NCBI RefSeq assembly: GCF_021369635.1
Contig: NZ_JAJNBZ010000011.1
Location: forward strand, 63,425 to 127,424
DNA from: Paenibacillus profundus
GTDB lineage: Bacteria > Bacillota > Bacilli > Paenibacillales > Paenibacillaceae
Direction of reading: 5' to 3'
Length of the DNA stretch: 64,000 bases
Below are positions 8,527 through 17,050 of the stretch, in pieces. Under the pieces are notes generated by a model, which made no database searches, was not told the origin of the DNA, and worked only from the letters and a program-made list of their open reading frames with translations. A program made the translations under genes and the position numbers. The first letter of the stretch is position 1; every line of letters begins with the position of its first letter.

Positions 8527-9771
8527 CTACTTGGCCGCTTTAATAGCGAACAGCTTGCTTCCGCCAATATAAATAGTGCCATCCTTGCCGATGACCGGAG
8601 GGGAAGACAACGATTGGTACAACGGAAGCTTCCAATTGACCTTTTTCGTCACGGAATTAGCCGATATGATGCCGCCACCCTTGCCCTTCAAGCTGTCATA
8701 ACCGTAAAGCACATTGGATTTGTTATCAATCGCCACCGTATTCGTCGGATACTCGTTGCTGGACGGGATATCGAACGGAGTGAAGGACCACAGCATTTTT
8801 CCGGAGGGCTCCATCATTCGTTGCCCGTAATAGATGTTGCCGTTCTTGCCGATGGACGGCCCGATCCAATTATTAAGGGCGCCTTCTATTTCGATCTTTT
8901 GCTTGCGCTTGCCGTTCAGATCATATAGATACAGATGCTTGCCCGCCGGGACATACAACGTATTCTGGGTGTACACCGGCGAAGCGAGATGGTAACCATG
9001 ATAAAATCTGGACCAGACGACGTTGCCCTGCTTATCCAGCCTGAGTAAGCGCCCATCATCATATTGGATTGTGGAAGCGCCCTTGCTAATCTGCTCCGAT
9101 TTGCCTTTGGATACGGTTAGATAAATGCCGTCCTTAACGACGGTAGGCGATGAAGCCGTCGTGTGCGGAGACTTGAGCTGGTGCTTTTGGGTCCATAACG
9201 TCCCGCCTAATGTGTTCACAGCGATGATCGCGATGTCCTGATTCCCGTCCTCATTCGCTTCCAAGCCGGACATGACAAACATACCATCGTCGTCTACGCC
9301 GATGCTGCCCTGTCCGAAGTTATCCACTCCCGGAAATGTGCTGTGCCACATCAGCTGCCCTTCCGTCGAATATGCCGACAAGGTGGAGGAGACACCATCT
9401 TCATTACTGGAGCCGCTCACGATGAGCATGTTATCACGGAACAGAACTACGTCCCGGCCTTTTGACTCCAGTTCTGCTTTCCATTGAATCTTTCCTTGGG
9501 AAGATACCGCAGTCAATCGGCTTTTGGAGTGACTGGAAGATACCGTATATATCGTTCCTTTGGAGTCAATGACCATGTTCGTTATGTTATCATCAATGGG
9601 AACCGTCCATGAAATTTTCGGTTTGTTGACGGGTGATGAGTAATCCGAATGTCTAGACCATTGATTGTTATTCGGATGAACGGAGGACGGCTGCGCTGAT
9701 GCAGGCATACAGAATGCTAGCAGCAGAATAGCTGCAAGAATAGTATGTACTTTCTTATTAAAGCGTAACAA
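8527..9771 (-). CDS. Secreted PQQ-like beta-propeller protein
   Basis: The preferred start is the TTG at 9771: AGAGGG sits six bases upstream, whereas the farther ATG at 9792 has no such site. The 414-residue product begins with a signal peptide (LRFNKKVHTILAAILLLAFCMPASA) that should be cleaved after ASA. The rest is a chain of about seven repeats of the type DSKGTIYTVSS, GKIQWKAEL and DGTIYIGG, which is the PQQ-like/BamB-type beta-propeller pattern. No catalytic motif is visible. Bacillota members of this kind are extracellular proteins of unknown role, perhaps binding platforms. It is monocistronic and converges on the RiPP operon. Confidence 0.82.
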   Translation of the reverse strand: MLRFNKKVHTILAAILLLAFCMPASAQPSSVHPNNNQWSRHSDYSSPVNKPKISWTVPIDDNITNMVIDSKGTIYTVSSSHSKSRLTAVSSQGKIQWKAELESKGRDVVLFRDNMLIVSGSSNEDGVSSTLSAYSTEGQLMWHSTFPGVDNFGQGSIGVDDDGMFVMSGLEANEDGNQDIAIIAVNTLGGTLWTQKHQLKSPHTTASSPTVVKDGIYLTVSKGKSEQISKGASTIQYDDGRLLRLDKQGNVVWSRFYHGYHLASPVYTQNTLYVPAGKHLYLYDLNGKRKQKIEIEGALNNWIGPSIGKNGNIYYGQRMMEPSGKMLWSFTPFDIPSSNEYPTNTVAIDNKSNVLYGYDSLKGKGGGIISANSVTKKVNWKLPLYQSLSSPPVIGKDGTIYIGGSKLFAIKAAK

Positions 9772-9936
9772 AATAATCCCTCTTTCTACCAATAGTGTGG
9801 TGTAACATGATGTTATCCTACTATATCACAAGTGGGCTTATCTCTGCCGCTAGCCTACTTTTACCTTTTCAAGCTTGCATTGCTATTAGAGAGGAACACT
9901 TGCTACTATGGAATATACATAGAGGAGGTTGACTCA

Positions 9937-10542
9937 TTGTACCAGTATTCGGATCAGCAATATGAGGAAATTGACTTCAACCAGGCCGACTTGAGAGACG
10001 GCGAATTGCGCAACTGCATCTTTACGCGCTGCCGTTTTCGCTCAGCCCGGCTGGAGGAAGCGTGGACGACGAGCTGTCAATTCGTTGATTGTGATTTCTC
10101 AGGGGCCGCCTTAAACGGATCGGTGCATACGCGCAGCGCCTTTACGAACTGCCGATTTACCTCTGTTAATTTGTTCTCCGCCAAGTTCGAAGAGTGCAAA
10201 ATGGTCGGAACTGATTTCTCGAATGCGAATTGGGACGGAATGACGATTGTGGGCGGGGATTGGTCGTATACGAACATGCGCCATGCGAATCTGATGAAGC
10301 AAAATTTGCGCCATGTCCGGTTGGTCGAAGCAGATCTATCCAACTGCAATTTAGTGAAAGCCGATTTGAGAGATGCCGATTTGACCCATGCGATTCTATC
10401 CAAAGTATCGTGGAATGGAGCGGACTTGAGGGGAGCTAAGCTGGACGGTATTGATTGGAAAGCGTTGGAGCTCAAGGGCGTGCGCATCGATATGGGACAG
10501 GCCGTCGCTTTTGCGCGCGCTCATGGCGCCAAGGTGGATTAA
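9937..10542 (+). CDS. Pentapeptide repeat protein
   Basis: I place the start at TTG 9937 because AGGAGG ends eight bases before it; the frame is open for 35 codons upstream but without a site. The 201-residue product is built almost wholly of pentapeptide repeats of the A(D/N)LxN type, for example ADLRD, ADLSN, CNLVK and ADLTH. Such proteins fold into a right-handed quadrilateral beta-helix; some (Qnr, MfpA) mimic DNA and protect gyrase. Length and repeat style fit the Qnr-like size class, but I see nothing that proves gyrase binding. No signal peptide is seen, so it is likely cytoplasmic. It stands alone between convergent neighbours. Confidence 0.88.
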   Translation: MYQYSDQQYEEIDFNQADLRDGELRNCIFTRCRFRSARLEEAWTTSCQFVDCDFSGAALNGSVHTRSAFTNCRFTSVNLFSAKFEECKMVGTDFSNANWDGMTIVGGDWSYTNMRHANLMKQNLRHVRLVEADLSNCNLVKADLRDADLTHAILSKVSWNGADLRGAKLDGIDWKALELKGVRIDMGQAVAFARAHGAKVD

Positions 10543-10585
10543 AGAAATCTGTATGGTCAATGCCGGTCTTGGAATGAAGCGGCAA

Positions 10586-10620
10586 CGGCAGTCGGGTCAT
10601 CAATATCCGCCCGGCTGCCG
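10586..10620. terminator. Hairpin between convergent genes (weak terminator candidate)
   Basis: CGGCAGTCGGG pairs with CCCGGCTGCCG across a 13-base loop, placed between the convergent pentapeptide and J-domain genes. Neither side has a clear T-run, so termination is only suspected. Confidence 0.4.
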
Positions 10621-10645
10621 TCAGGGTTCCGCCGCATTGCTTCCA

Positions 10646-11398
10646 CTACTCTTTGTGACCGTTGCCGTTGTAGACATCATATGCTTTCTTCACCCAATCG
10701 AACAGGTAGGCGCTTCCTCCATGATCAGGATGCAGCAGCTTCAATAGCTTCTTAGACTGCTTCCGAACCTGCTTGGCATCCGCTTCATCAGGAACACCAA
10801 TCAAAGCGTGAAAAGAAACGCCCCCTCGTTCTTCTTGATGTTCCCACGAATTAGAGGAGCTGTCGCCGTAGGATCCGTTGTAATTGTATGCCTTCTTCTC
10901 CCGCCGAGGCGCATGCTCTGCCAATGCGGTCAGCTTGTGATGCACGTCTTCCAAGACGCTCTCCAACCGGTCTTCCTCCCGTGGAAGATTGCCGTCCCAA
11001 AAATCGAATTCAAATTGTCGAATCACTTGCTCCAGCCGCTCCATTAGATCGTTAAACATAATAAGCGCGGCCTTCGTGCGCTCTGCCAGCCTGTAAATGC
11101 GCAGGATGTGCCGAATCGACCATTCCGGCATTTCCATCGCGTAGGCATGCAGCACTTTACCCATATCCTTCTCCGGCACTGGTGTCTCTTGAACGAACTC
11201 CATTAGCCGTTCCTGTCGGTCCGCATCCAGCTTAGAGCCAATCTGAACGGCAAACTGCAGCTTGATGCTGCCGCCCTTCACCTTGTCCTTCCAAGCCTCT
11301 GTCAGATTCATCAGGGATTGGACAATATCGATTAAATAGGGATCGGCAACGGTAATGTGGTTCGTATCGTCCAAATTAGCAAATAGGGCTCCTTCCAC
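10646..11398 (-). CDS. J-domain (DnaJ-like) protein
   Basis: The C-terminal ~60 residues are a J domain: an LIGVPDEADAKQVRKQSKK helix pair, then the diagnostic HPD tripeptide in LLHPDHGGSAYLFDWVKKAY. It should therefore stimulate an Hsp70 ATPase. The first ~190 residues are charged and helical with no named domain. Coordinates use a GTG at 11398 that has AAAGGAG nine bases upstream; an in-frame ATG at 11425 would add nine residues but lacks a site. It is separated by about 60 bases from the regulator gene on the same strand and could be co-transcribed with it. J domain at the C-terminus rather than the N-terminus marks it as a specialised co-chaperone, not DnaJ itself. Confidence 0.8.
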   Translation of the reverse strand: MEGALFANLDDTNHITVADPYLIDIVQSLMNLTEAWKDKVKGGSIKLQFAVQIGSKLDADRQERLMEFVQETPVPEKDMGKVLHAYAMEMPEWSIRHILRIYRLAERTKAALIMFNDLMERLEQVIRQFEFDFWDGNLPREEDRLESVLEDVHHKLTALAEHAPRREKKAYNYNGSYGDSSSNSWEHQEERGGVSFHALIGVPDEADAKQVRKQSKKLLKLLHPDHGGSAYLFDWVKKAYDVYNGNGHKE

Positions 11399-11461
11399 GC
11401 CGCCATGCTCCTTTCCGTTATACATGAATCGTCACCGCGGACCGGAAGCCGTAGTTAGCTG

Positions 11462-12154
11462 TCATCCGTCCTCTTCCCCGTCTGCCTGCTTCGCAAGAGA
11501 CGTGCAAGCGTGCTTCTCTGTAATACGGTACATACACTTTCTGCTCCCCTGAGCCATGCACTCCGTACGCTCCACGTCGGCTTCGAGCAGATCCGCAAAC
11601 AACGCTAACTCGCACTGGCAAGGAGGGGAATACTTGGCCGCGACATGTGATATCGGACAGTTGGCCTCTTCCAGCCAGAACGATCCGTTCACGTTTCTTC
11701 CCCATTTGACCATGTAGCCTTCCTTGTCTTGAATATCCGCTAGCGCCTGCACCCGTTGTTCGAGCTTCAAGCCCTTCAGCATGCGCTCATATTTCTCCTC
11801 TAGCTTCAGCTTGCGCCGTTCGAACAACTGCTCCACGAATGCATTGCCAGCCATTGCCTGCATTTCTTCAATCATGTCCATCGCGAGCGCGTCGTACTTG
11901 TTCACGAACAGCGAATTCGCTTTGTCCGACAAGCTGTATTCATAATTCGGCCTGCCCACGCTTTGACGGACCAATTGAATGTGGACATAGCCGCCCTTCT
12001 GCAGATCGTATAGATGCCTGCGGACAGCCATGCCCGTAATGTGCAGCTGCTCCGCCATCTGCTGAACACTGATCGGCCCTTGCTGCTTCAGTATCATCAG
12101 GATGTCTCTGCGCGTTGATTGTTTCAGAAGGCGGGCTTCATGAGCAATCATCAT
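11462..12154 (-). CDS. SufR-like winged-helix regulator with cysteine cluster
   Basis: This 230-residue protein starts at ATG 12154 behind AAGGGGTG. The first ~75 residues are a DeoR/ArsR-type winged helix (TRRDILMILKQQ, ISVQQMAEQLHITGMAVRRH). The C-terminal part holds the spaced cysteines CPISHV, PPCQCE and ECMAQGSRKCMY, the pattern used to hold an Fe-S cluster in SufR-type repressors of cyanobacteria and actinobacteria. It could sense iron-sulfur status or oxidative stress. It lies directly downstream of sodA on the same strand, with about 70 bases between them, so a joint oxidative-stress role is reasonable. The targets are unknown. Confidence 0.75.
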   Translation of the reverse strand: MMIAHEARLLKQSTRRDILMILKQQGPISVQQMAEQLHITGMAVRRHLYDLQKGGYVHIQLVRQSVGRPNYEYSLSDKANSLFVNKYDALAMDMIEEMQAMAGNAFVEQLFERRKLKLEEKYERMLKGLKLEQRVQALADIQDKEGYMVKWGRNVNGSFWLEEANCPISHVAAKYSPPCQCELALFADLLEADVERTECMAQGSRKCMYRITEKHACTSLAKQADGEEDG

Positions 12155-12224
12155 ATAACACCCCTTCCTGCCGGATAATCCCGGCAATAGGATTAGACTT
12201 GAATCCATCGAAGATCCGCTCTAG

Positions 12225-12842
12225 TTAGGAGTCAAGCGCTTCCTGATAGCGGCGGTTGACTTCCTCCCAATTTACCACATTCCACCAAGCCGAGACAAAG
12301 TCAGGACGTTTGTTCTGATACTGCAAATAATAGGCATGCTCCCACACGTCGACAACCAGAATCGGAGTCTTGTTCTCCATAAATGGTGTATCCTGATTCG
12401 ACGTGCTCATCACCTCCAGCTTGTCTCCGTTCACGACGAGCCAGCCCCAGCCCGAACCGAATCTGCTGACGGCAGCCTTGCTCAAATCGTCCTTGAATTG
12501 CTCGAAGCTTCCGAAATGCTTCTCGATTCCCTTGCTGATATCACCAAACGGGTTGCCGCCTCCATTGGGACTCATGACCGACCAGAACAGGCTGTGACCA
12601 TAGTGTCCGCCCCCATGATTCCGCACCGTTGTGCGAATGTCATCCGACACATCGTTCAAGTTCGAGAGCAGTTCCTCGACGGAAGCATTCTTATATTGAG
12701 ACTGTCCATCCAAAGCTTGATTCAAAGTGGCGATATAGGCGGCATGATGTTTTCCGTGATGTATTTCCAGCGTTCTCGCATCGAGGTAAGGTTCCAGTTC
12801 ATCGTAAGCATATGGCAGTTCCGGGAGTGTGAATTGTCCCAT
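12225..12842 (-). CDS. sodA: Superoxide dismutase, Mn type
   Basis: The 205-residue enzyme dismutates superoxide in the cytoplasm. I choose ATG 12842 (MGQFTLPELP) because AAAAGGAG lies nine bases upstream; an earlier ATG would sit inside that site. Metal ligands are all visible: the first His of EIHHGKHH (H28), the His before SLFW, and Asp and His of VDVWEH. The NQDTP stretch is of the Mn/cambialistic kind. Length equals that of typical bacterial MnSOD. A candidate promoter lies 57-85 bases upstream. Confidence 0.97.
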   Translation of the reverse strand: MGQFTLPELPYAYDELEPYLDARTLEIHHGKHHAAYIATLNQALDGQSQYKNASVEELLSNLNDVSDDIRTTVRNHGGGHYGHSLFWSVMSPNGGGNPFGDISKGIEKHFGSFEQFKDDLSKAAVSRFGSGWGWLVVNGDKLEVMSTSNQDTPFMENKTPILVVDVWEHAYYLQYQNKRPDFVSAWWNVVNWEEVNRRYQEALDS

Positions 12843-12898
12843 TTCGTTCATCTCCTTTTCATTCAATCACTAAGCATCTTAATTTGTTATTCATGCCC

Positions 12899-12927
12899 AT
12901 TGTATCTCAACGAAAAAGTTTTGTACA
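12899..12927 (-). promoter_or_regulatory. Candidate sigma-A promoter of sodA
   Basis: Read on the minus strand, TGTACA (12927-12922) and TACAAT (12904-12899) are separated by exactly 17 bases and point at sodA. Each box differs little from consensus. No experimental support. Confidence 0.55.
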
Positions 12928-12939
12928 TGGTAAACATTT

Positions 12940-12953
12940 TTTACTTAAGTAAA
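12940..12953. promoter_or_regulatory. Perfect 14-bp palindrome upstream of sodA
   Basis: TTTACTTAAGTAAA is a perfect palindrome just upstream of the -35 box, nested in a wider imperfect inverted repeat (TTTTTTACT ... AGTAAAAAA, to about 12971). Its location fits an operator. The binding protein is unknown. The remaining bases to 13220 hold no gene I can support. Confidence 0.4.
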
Positions 12954-13220
12954 ATTAATTAGTAAAAAAAGGTTTTATCATTGTTCAGTTTAACAGCATA
13001 TTTACCAGTGTGCGCCGATATCCGCCGATATCTATGTCCCGCTAGATTAAAATAGTTGTACGTTCCAACGGCTTAGCATCACTCTTCAGCAACATTTACA
13101 TCTTTATTTTCCCGCGGCTCCCCCTCAGGCAACAGAGTTATCCCAGAATCGTACCCGTGAAAACTTAGAATTGTATGCTGGAGAGAAAGTCACTGGTTAC
13201 TTTTCCTGCCGAAATATGAG

Positions 13221-13253
13221 AAAAGGCCGGCCTGAGTAACCCAGACCGACCTC
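13221..13253 (-). terminator. Terminator of the NAGPA-domain gene
   Basis: On the minus strand AGGTCGGTCTG pairs, with one wobble, with CAGGCCGGCCT around a GGTTACT loop, followed by TTTTC. It lies 14 bases past the stop codon. Confidence 0.8.
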
Positions 13254-13266
13254 ATGATATTCTCTT

Positions 13267-14415
13267 TTATTTTCCTCTATATACGAGCAGCGCGTTGCTG
13301 ATCTCTCTGCCCGGCGACGTCAAGTATTTGCCGTTGTAGTACAGCCCGCTGGATGCGCCGCCATCCAAATTCATCGCTTGATAAGCCCCGGCTTGCTTCA
13401 TGGCGTTGGCCAACTGGGGAATCGTAGCGCTGGACGTTGTCATTAGAATGAGCTTGTGGTCCTTCGTAATCCCGACCGCGCTGCGGGCTCCGCCGCTGGT
13501 CACAATCTTCGGATCCTTGAAGCCTTCCTTGACGGGATTGACCGTCACTTTTCCATTCGTCACCAAGCGCGGGCCTGCTTGCAGCCCCCCGTATACGCCG
13601 CCCTCTTCGAAGCGCTCCGGGAACTCCTCTCCAGAAATAATCTCCACTTGATTGTCCTTCGTGAAGATGATCGCGGCCCGCTTATCTCCGGAGCTCTGAT
13701 GCACCATCTTGCCATTGTTCACGATATATCCGTATGGAACTTTCACACTTGACTTCGTATATGCATCGAAGAACGTGCCGTTTATCGCTACCTTCGCACC
13801 GTTGACAGTCGCCATATGCTTTAGGCTGTCGACCGCTCCGGTCTTGCCCTTGGCAATGCCGACGCCGAGCCGAATATTAGGGTGAAGCAGGTCTATTTCC
13901 ACAATCGTGGCGGAAAGACGTTTGGAGCCAATATTAAAGGATTGATGCTTCTGCTTAATCGGAGTACTCGCGGAAATCTTCCGTGTTGTCGAAATGACCG
14001 GAAGCTTATGTGCATCCTGTCCGTTCTGGAACACAAGGGCTGATCCTGCCTTGTCCCATTCGAGCTGAAGCTTCATAGCTTCACTGACGAATCGGATTGG
14101 CACATAAGTCGTTCCGCCTTCCTTGAACGGCACTGCATCCATTTCCTTCACGGTGTCATTGACCTTGGCTTTCTTCTGCCCGAGCGTAAAAGATACCTTA
14201 TCTTCGCCTTTGCTTATCTCAATCCCCTTCGTCTTCGGATCCCAATTCACATCATACTTCAATTGCTCGCTCAGGTAACGAATCGGCACGAATGTGCGAT
14301 TCGACTTCATATCCATATACCCGTAGCTTCTTGCTCCCGCTTCAGCCTGCCCGCTCTGCAGCAATGCCCCCGCAATTAGTGTAATCCCCAACGCCGCAAT
14401 GGTTATTCTCTTCAT
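13267..14415 (-). CDS. Secreted phosphodiester glycosidase (NAGPA) with copper-amine-oxidase-stalk domain
   Basis: This 382-residue protein begins at ATG 14415 (MKRITIAALG) after a purine-rich GAAGAGAG. A signal peptide covers residues 1 to about 27. Residues ~30-130 form a Cu_amine_oxidN1-type stalk repeat pair (RTFVPIRYLSEQL and TTYVPIRFVSEAM), a common cell-surface module in Paenibacillus. Residues ~170-382 are a NAGPA/phosphodiester glycosidase domain, with VAINGTFFDAY and the closing NLDGGASSGLYYNG. Enzymes of this fold remove phosphodiester-linked GlcNAc caps; in Bacillota the substrate may be wall or exopolysaccharide. It is monocistronic with its own terminator. Confidence 0.85.
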   Translation of the reverse strand: MKRITIAALGITLIAGALLQSGQAEAGARSYGYMDMKSNRTFVPIRYLSEQLKYDVNWDPKTKGIEISKGEDKVSFTLGQKKAKVNDTVKEMDAVPFKEGGTTYVPIRFVSEAMKLQLEWDKAGSALVFQNGQDAHKLPVISTTRKISASTPIKQKHQSFNIGSKRLSATIVEIDLLHPNIRLGVGIAKGKTGAVDSLKHMATVNGAKVAINGTFFDAYTKSSVKVPYGYIVNNGKMVHQSSGDKRAAIIFTKDNQVEIISGEEFPERFEEGGVYGGLQAGPRLVTNGKVTVNPVKEGFKDPKIVTSGGARSAVGITKDHKLILMTTSSATIPQLANAMKQAGAYQAMNLDGGASSGLYYNGKYLTSPGREISNALLVYRGK

Positions 14416-14624
14416 TTTCTCTCTTCTCCCAAGTATGTAGTGGTGTGGTTGTCGTTGCTCCATCTTCAGCGGCTCTATACGAGAGCACAGTCTCTCTATC
14501 AATGGTCGCTATATTTCAGTGCAAACATAGAACAGATTACCATAAGCTGGTCTTTTAGAACAATAGTTTTCTTAATATATATTTCACAAAACAACCAACC
14601 AGACGACCGTATGATAAGCCTTAA

Positions 14625-15362
14625 CTAACGGAGAACGACACAGGCATCGAAGAAGCGGCTGCCCTCGGCGGACGTTCCGCAGATGAAATAGCTGGCTCCG
14701 TCCCCATCGGAACGCAGCACGGTCATTTCGTCACCCGGTGCGACCTCCTGGTGATAAGTAATATGAAAGCGCGCGATACCTCGCTCCAACTGCTTCTGCG
14801 TCAGGGCGTCCAAGCAAATATCGGCAAAGCGCGCATTGTTCAAGTGGCCGTTCATATCGATGCTGCTCAGCCGCACCTTCAAGTCATAAGCATGCTCCAG
14901 CACAGTGTCTGCTGGAATGTCCGCTTTGTGCGGCGCCTCGCCGACCGAATCCTCGGCATTGACCGGAATTTCGTAAGGGAAGGCCGATGCGCGGAGAATC
15001 CGGCGCTTATTCAAATCGACCAGCACCCATACCGTTCTTGCCTCTGCAAGCAGCTCACGATCGGGTCCGTAGATTTGGTAATCGCGCTGCCACTGTACGC
15101 CCTTGGCCCCTTTACTCCATGTTTCGATTTCAATCGTCTCTCCATAACGGGGCAACCGTTGCAGCTCGACATCCACCGTCACTAGCATCCATGCCATCCC
15201 TTGGCCAATCAGTTCATCGAGCGATACGCCGAACGACGCAATCTGGGCATCAGCTGCCCGCTGCATCCACTCGAGCAATGTCGACAGCCTGCAATCTCTT
15301 TTATAATCGGAGTTGTCCGACTGTATATCATGTGTTTCACGCCAACGTATTCCCATGTCCAT
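14625..15362 (-). CDS. Acyl-ACP thioesterase (FatA/FatB-like double hotdog)
   Basis: The product, about 245 residues, hydrolyses acyl-ACP to release fatty acids. Two hotdog halves are visible: the first with DYKRDCRLSTLLEWMQRAAD and VTVDVELQRLPRYGE, the second with SSIDMNGHLNNARFADIC, which carries the Asp-Asn-His-type residues characteristic of acyl-ACP thioesterases. The start is either ATG 15362 or ATG 15356; both follow AGGAGAGGG, at short and longer spacing. The gene stands alone, followed by only 200 bases before the NAGPA protein gene. Confidence 0.87.
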   Translation of the reverse strand: MDMGIRWRETHDIQSDNSDYKRDCRLSTLLEWMQRAADAQIASFGVSLDELIGQGMAWMLVTVDVELQRLPRYGETIEIETWSKGAKGVQWQRDYQIYGPDRELLAEARTVWVLVDLNKRRILRASAFPYEIPVNAEDSVGEAPHKADIPADTVLEHAYDLKVRLSSIDMNGHLNNARFADICLDALTQKQLERGIARFHITYHQEVAPGDEMTVLRSDGDGASYFICGTSAEGSRFFDACVVLR

Positions 15363-15448
15363 CCCTCTCCTGTTCAGGATTTCTTTTTCCACACTTCATA
15401 ATGTTCCTTTTTGGAGTTCCCCTCTTTGCCTAATGCCCATTCACTCCA

Positions 15449-15502
15449 TGCAGTCTTTGCAGTCTTTGCAGTCTTTGCAGTCTTTGCAGTCGATGCAATC
15501 TC
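15449..15502. repeat. 9-bp tandem array (TGCAGTCTT)
   Basis: Four identical TGCAGTCTT units are followed by two degenerate ones (TGCAGTCGA, TGCAATCTC). Downstream to about 15620 a looser TTGCAGT pattern continues, including two copies of GTTGTGGTCGTTGCAGT. It is non-coding. No spacers, so not CRISPR. Confidence 0.9.
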
Positions 15503-15640
15503 TACGTTGTGGTCGTTGCAGTTTTCCAATCGTTGTGGTCGTTGCAGTCTCTGCAAATGTTGTAGTCAGCAGTGGTCCACGATGCACTGCAGTTCTTGCA
15601 ATCTACGCAGTTCGCGCTGTCATTACGGTCCACGCTAACA

Positions 15641-15836
15641 TTGCATTGGAAAAGATCCAATAGAATCTCGTATACAAAGCGTTTTTTATCGTTCTGCTGG
15701 AAAACGTCCAATCAAATCAAGCCTTTCCATGCCTCGCAGCCGCTTTAAGAGTGATTCCGCTGTACAATTTCCAATGAAAGGTCTCATCTTCGTTCCCCAA
15801 CCATGAATCCATTGTACGAATTCCAATGAAAAAGGA
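15641..15836. repeat. Compound palindromic element, copy A
   Basis: Four imperfect palindromes of the form TTGGAAAA-N2-TCCAAT lie at about 15645, 15697, 15761 and 15813, that is 52, 64 and 52 bases apart. The reverse complement of 28674-28862 has the same four units with nearly the same spacing, and matching flanks such as TCCAATCAAATC. This marks a ~190-bp mobile or dispersed element rather than chance palindromes. No open frame is within it. Confidence 0.8.
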
Positions 15837-15941
15837 GCTAGCTAGTTGTATACCGGAGGGGCAAGATATGTCACTCAACTATACTCACCTATATCATAAA
15901 CCATATTTAAAAAAAAGCAGAACACCTCGCGTTTTCCACCG

Positions 15942-15986
15942 TCCATTACGTCCATTACCTCCATTACCTCCATTACCTCCATTACC
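15942..15986. repeat. 9-bp tandem array (TCCATTACC)
   Basis: Five head-to-tail units of TCCATTACC occur, the first ending in G. It is intergenic, between the acyl-ACP thioesterase and mqnB. The remaining sequence to 16287 shows no gene I can support. Confidence 0.9.
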
Positions 15987-16287
15987 CGTTTAGCACATTC
16001 GAAACAATCGGCTAAAGGAACACTCCCTATCTGAAAACATTTCGTTTCTCGAGCGGAGCCGTAAATTACTCTCAGCGTTATTTCGGCACAACTAATCAGT
16101 TGGCTCCTGATTGCTCCCCCATACATGGACCCGGCCACGGTCAGTTATCTAGCAGAGCACAGAAATTCATTGTTTGACCTTCTTAATAATAGAAAGTCTA
16201 CCATTTCATATGTTAGAATAAACATATATTTGCAATAAGCACATTGAGATTCCCACTTGATTGATTTAGCCTAACCACTCTGGGCTC

Positions 16288-16315
16288 TTTACACGGAGGC
16301 TAAGATCGGGATAAT
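16288..16315 (+). promoter_or_regulatory. Candidate promoter of mqnB-mqnD
   Basis: TTTACA at 16288-16293 and GATAAT at 16310-16315 are 16 bases apart, about 60 bases before the mqnB start. Each box has five of six consensus bases. Confidence 0.6.
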
Positions 16316-16372
16316 TTGGAGTAAGGAATAAAGAAAGTCAATAACGCTAACCTGCTAAAGGAGAATATAAGC

Positions 16373-17050
16373 ATGAATCAAAATATACTGAAAGATTCGA
16401 CTTCGACCATACGTGTGCTCATCATGACCTCGGTGCCTGCGGAGCGGGATGCCGTGCTGCGCGGACTGAACGGCGATGCCCGCTTCGACGTCGTGATCGG
16501 TGGCGTCGGCACGGCTGCGGCGGCGGCGAGTACGGCGCGAGCATTGGCGACGGCGGAGTACGGGCTCGCCGTATGCGCTGGCATCGCGGGCGGGTTCGCC
16601 GGTCAGGCCGATATTGGCTCGCTCGTCTTGGCGAGCGAAATCGTGGCCGCCGACCTGGGCGCTGAGACGCCGGAAGGCTTCTGCAGCGTGGACGAGCTCG
16701 GCTTCGGCTCCGCCCGCGTCCCCGTCGACGCCGGCTTGACGGCGCGCTTGGCGGAGGCGCTGCGAGCGGCCGGGCTGCCAGTTGCAGCCGGTCCCGTGCT
16801 CACGCTGGCGACCGTGACCGGAACCGCCGAGACGGCTGCGGAATTGGCCGCGCGGGTACCAGGTGCAGCCGCCGAAGCGATGGAGGGCTACGGCGTGGCC
16901 GTCGCTGCTCAAGCGTGCGGTGTACCCGTGCTTGAGCTCCGCTCCATCTCCAACGCGGTTGGACCGCGCAATCGGGACGCATGGCGTATCCCGGAAGCAT
17001 TGAAAGCTTTGGAAGCGGCAAGCGCCGTATTAATGGAGGTGTTACGATGA
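16373..17050 (+). CDS. mqnB: Futalosine hydrolase MqnB
   Basis: This 225-residue nucleoside phosphorylase-fold enzyme removes the base from futalosine in the futalosine route to menaquinone. The start ATG has AAAGGAG upstream. Family marks are the N-terminal VLIMTSVPAERDAV, the central CAGIAGGFAGQADIG, and the EAMEGYGVAVAAQ/LRSISNAVGPRNRDAW region that binds the ribosyl group and base. The sequence is unusually Ala- and GC-rich for this window. Its stop overlaps the mqnD start by four bases, so the two are coupled. The remaining mqn genes are not here. Confidence 0.93.
   Translation: MNQNILKDSTSTIRVLIMTSVPAERDAVLRGLNGDARFDVVIGGVGTAAAAASTARALATAEYGLAVCAGIAGGFAGQADIGSLVLASEIVAADLGAETPEGFCSVDELGFGSARVPVDAGLTARLAEALRAAGLPVAAGPVLTLATVTGTAETAAELAARVPGAAAEAMEGYGVAVAAQACGVPVLELRSISNAVGPRNRDAWRIPEALKALEAASAVLMEVLR

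Noticed and set aside
16355-16912. Minus-strand frame opposite mqnB
   Set aside because: It is a GC-rich shadow of mqnB with no recognisable domain or start signal.
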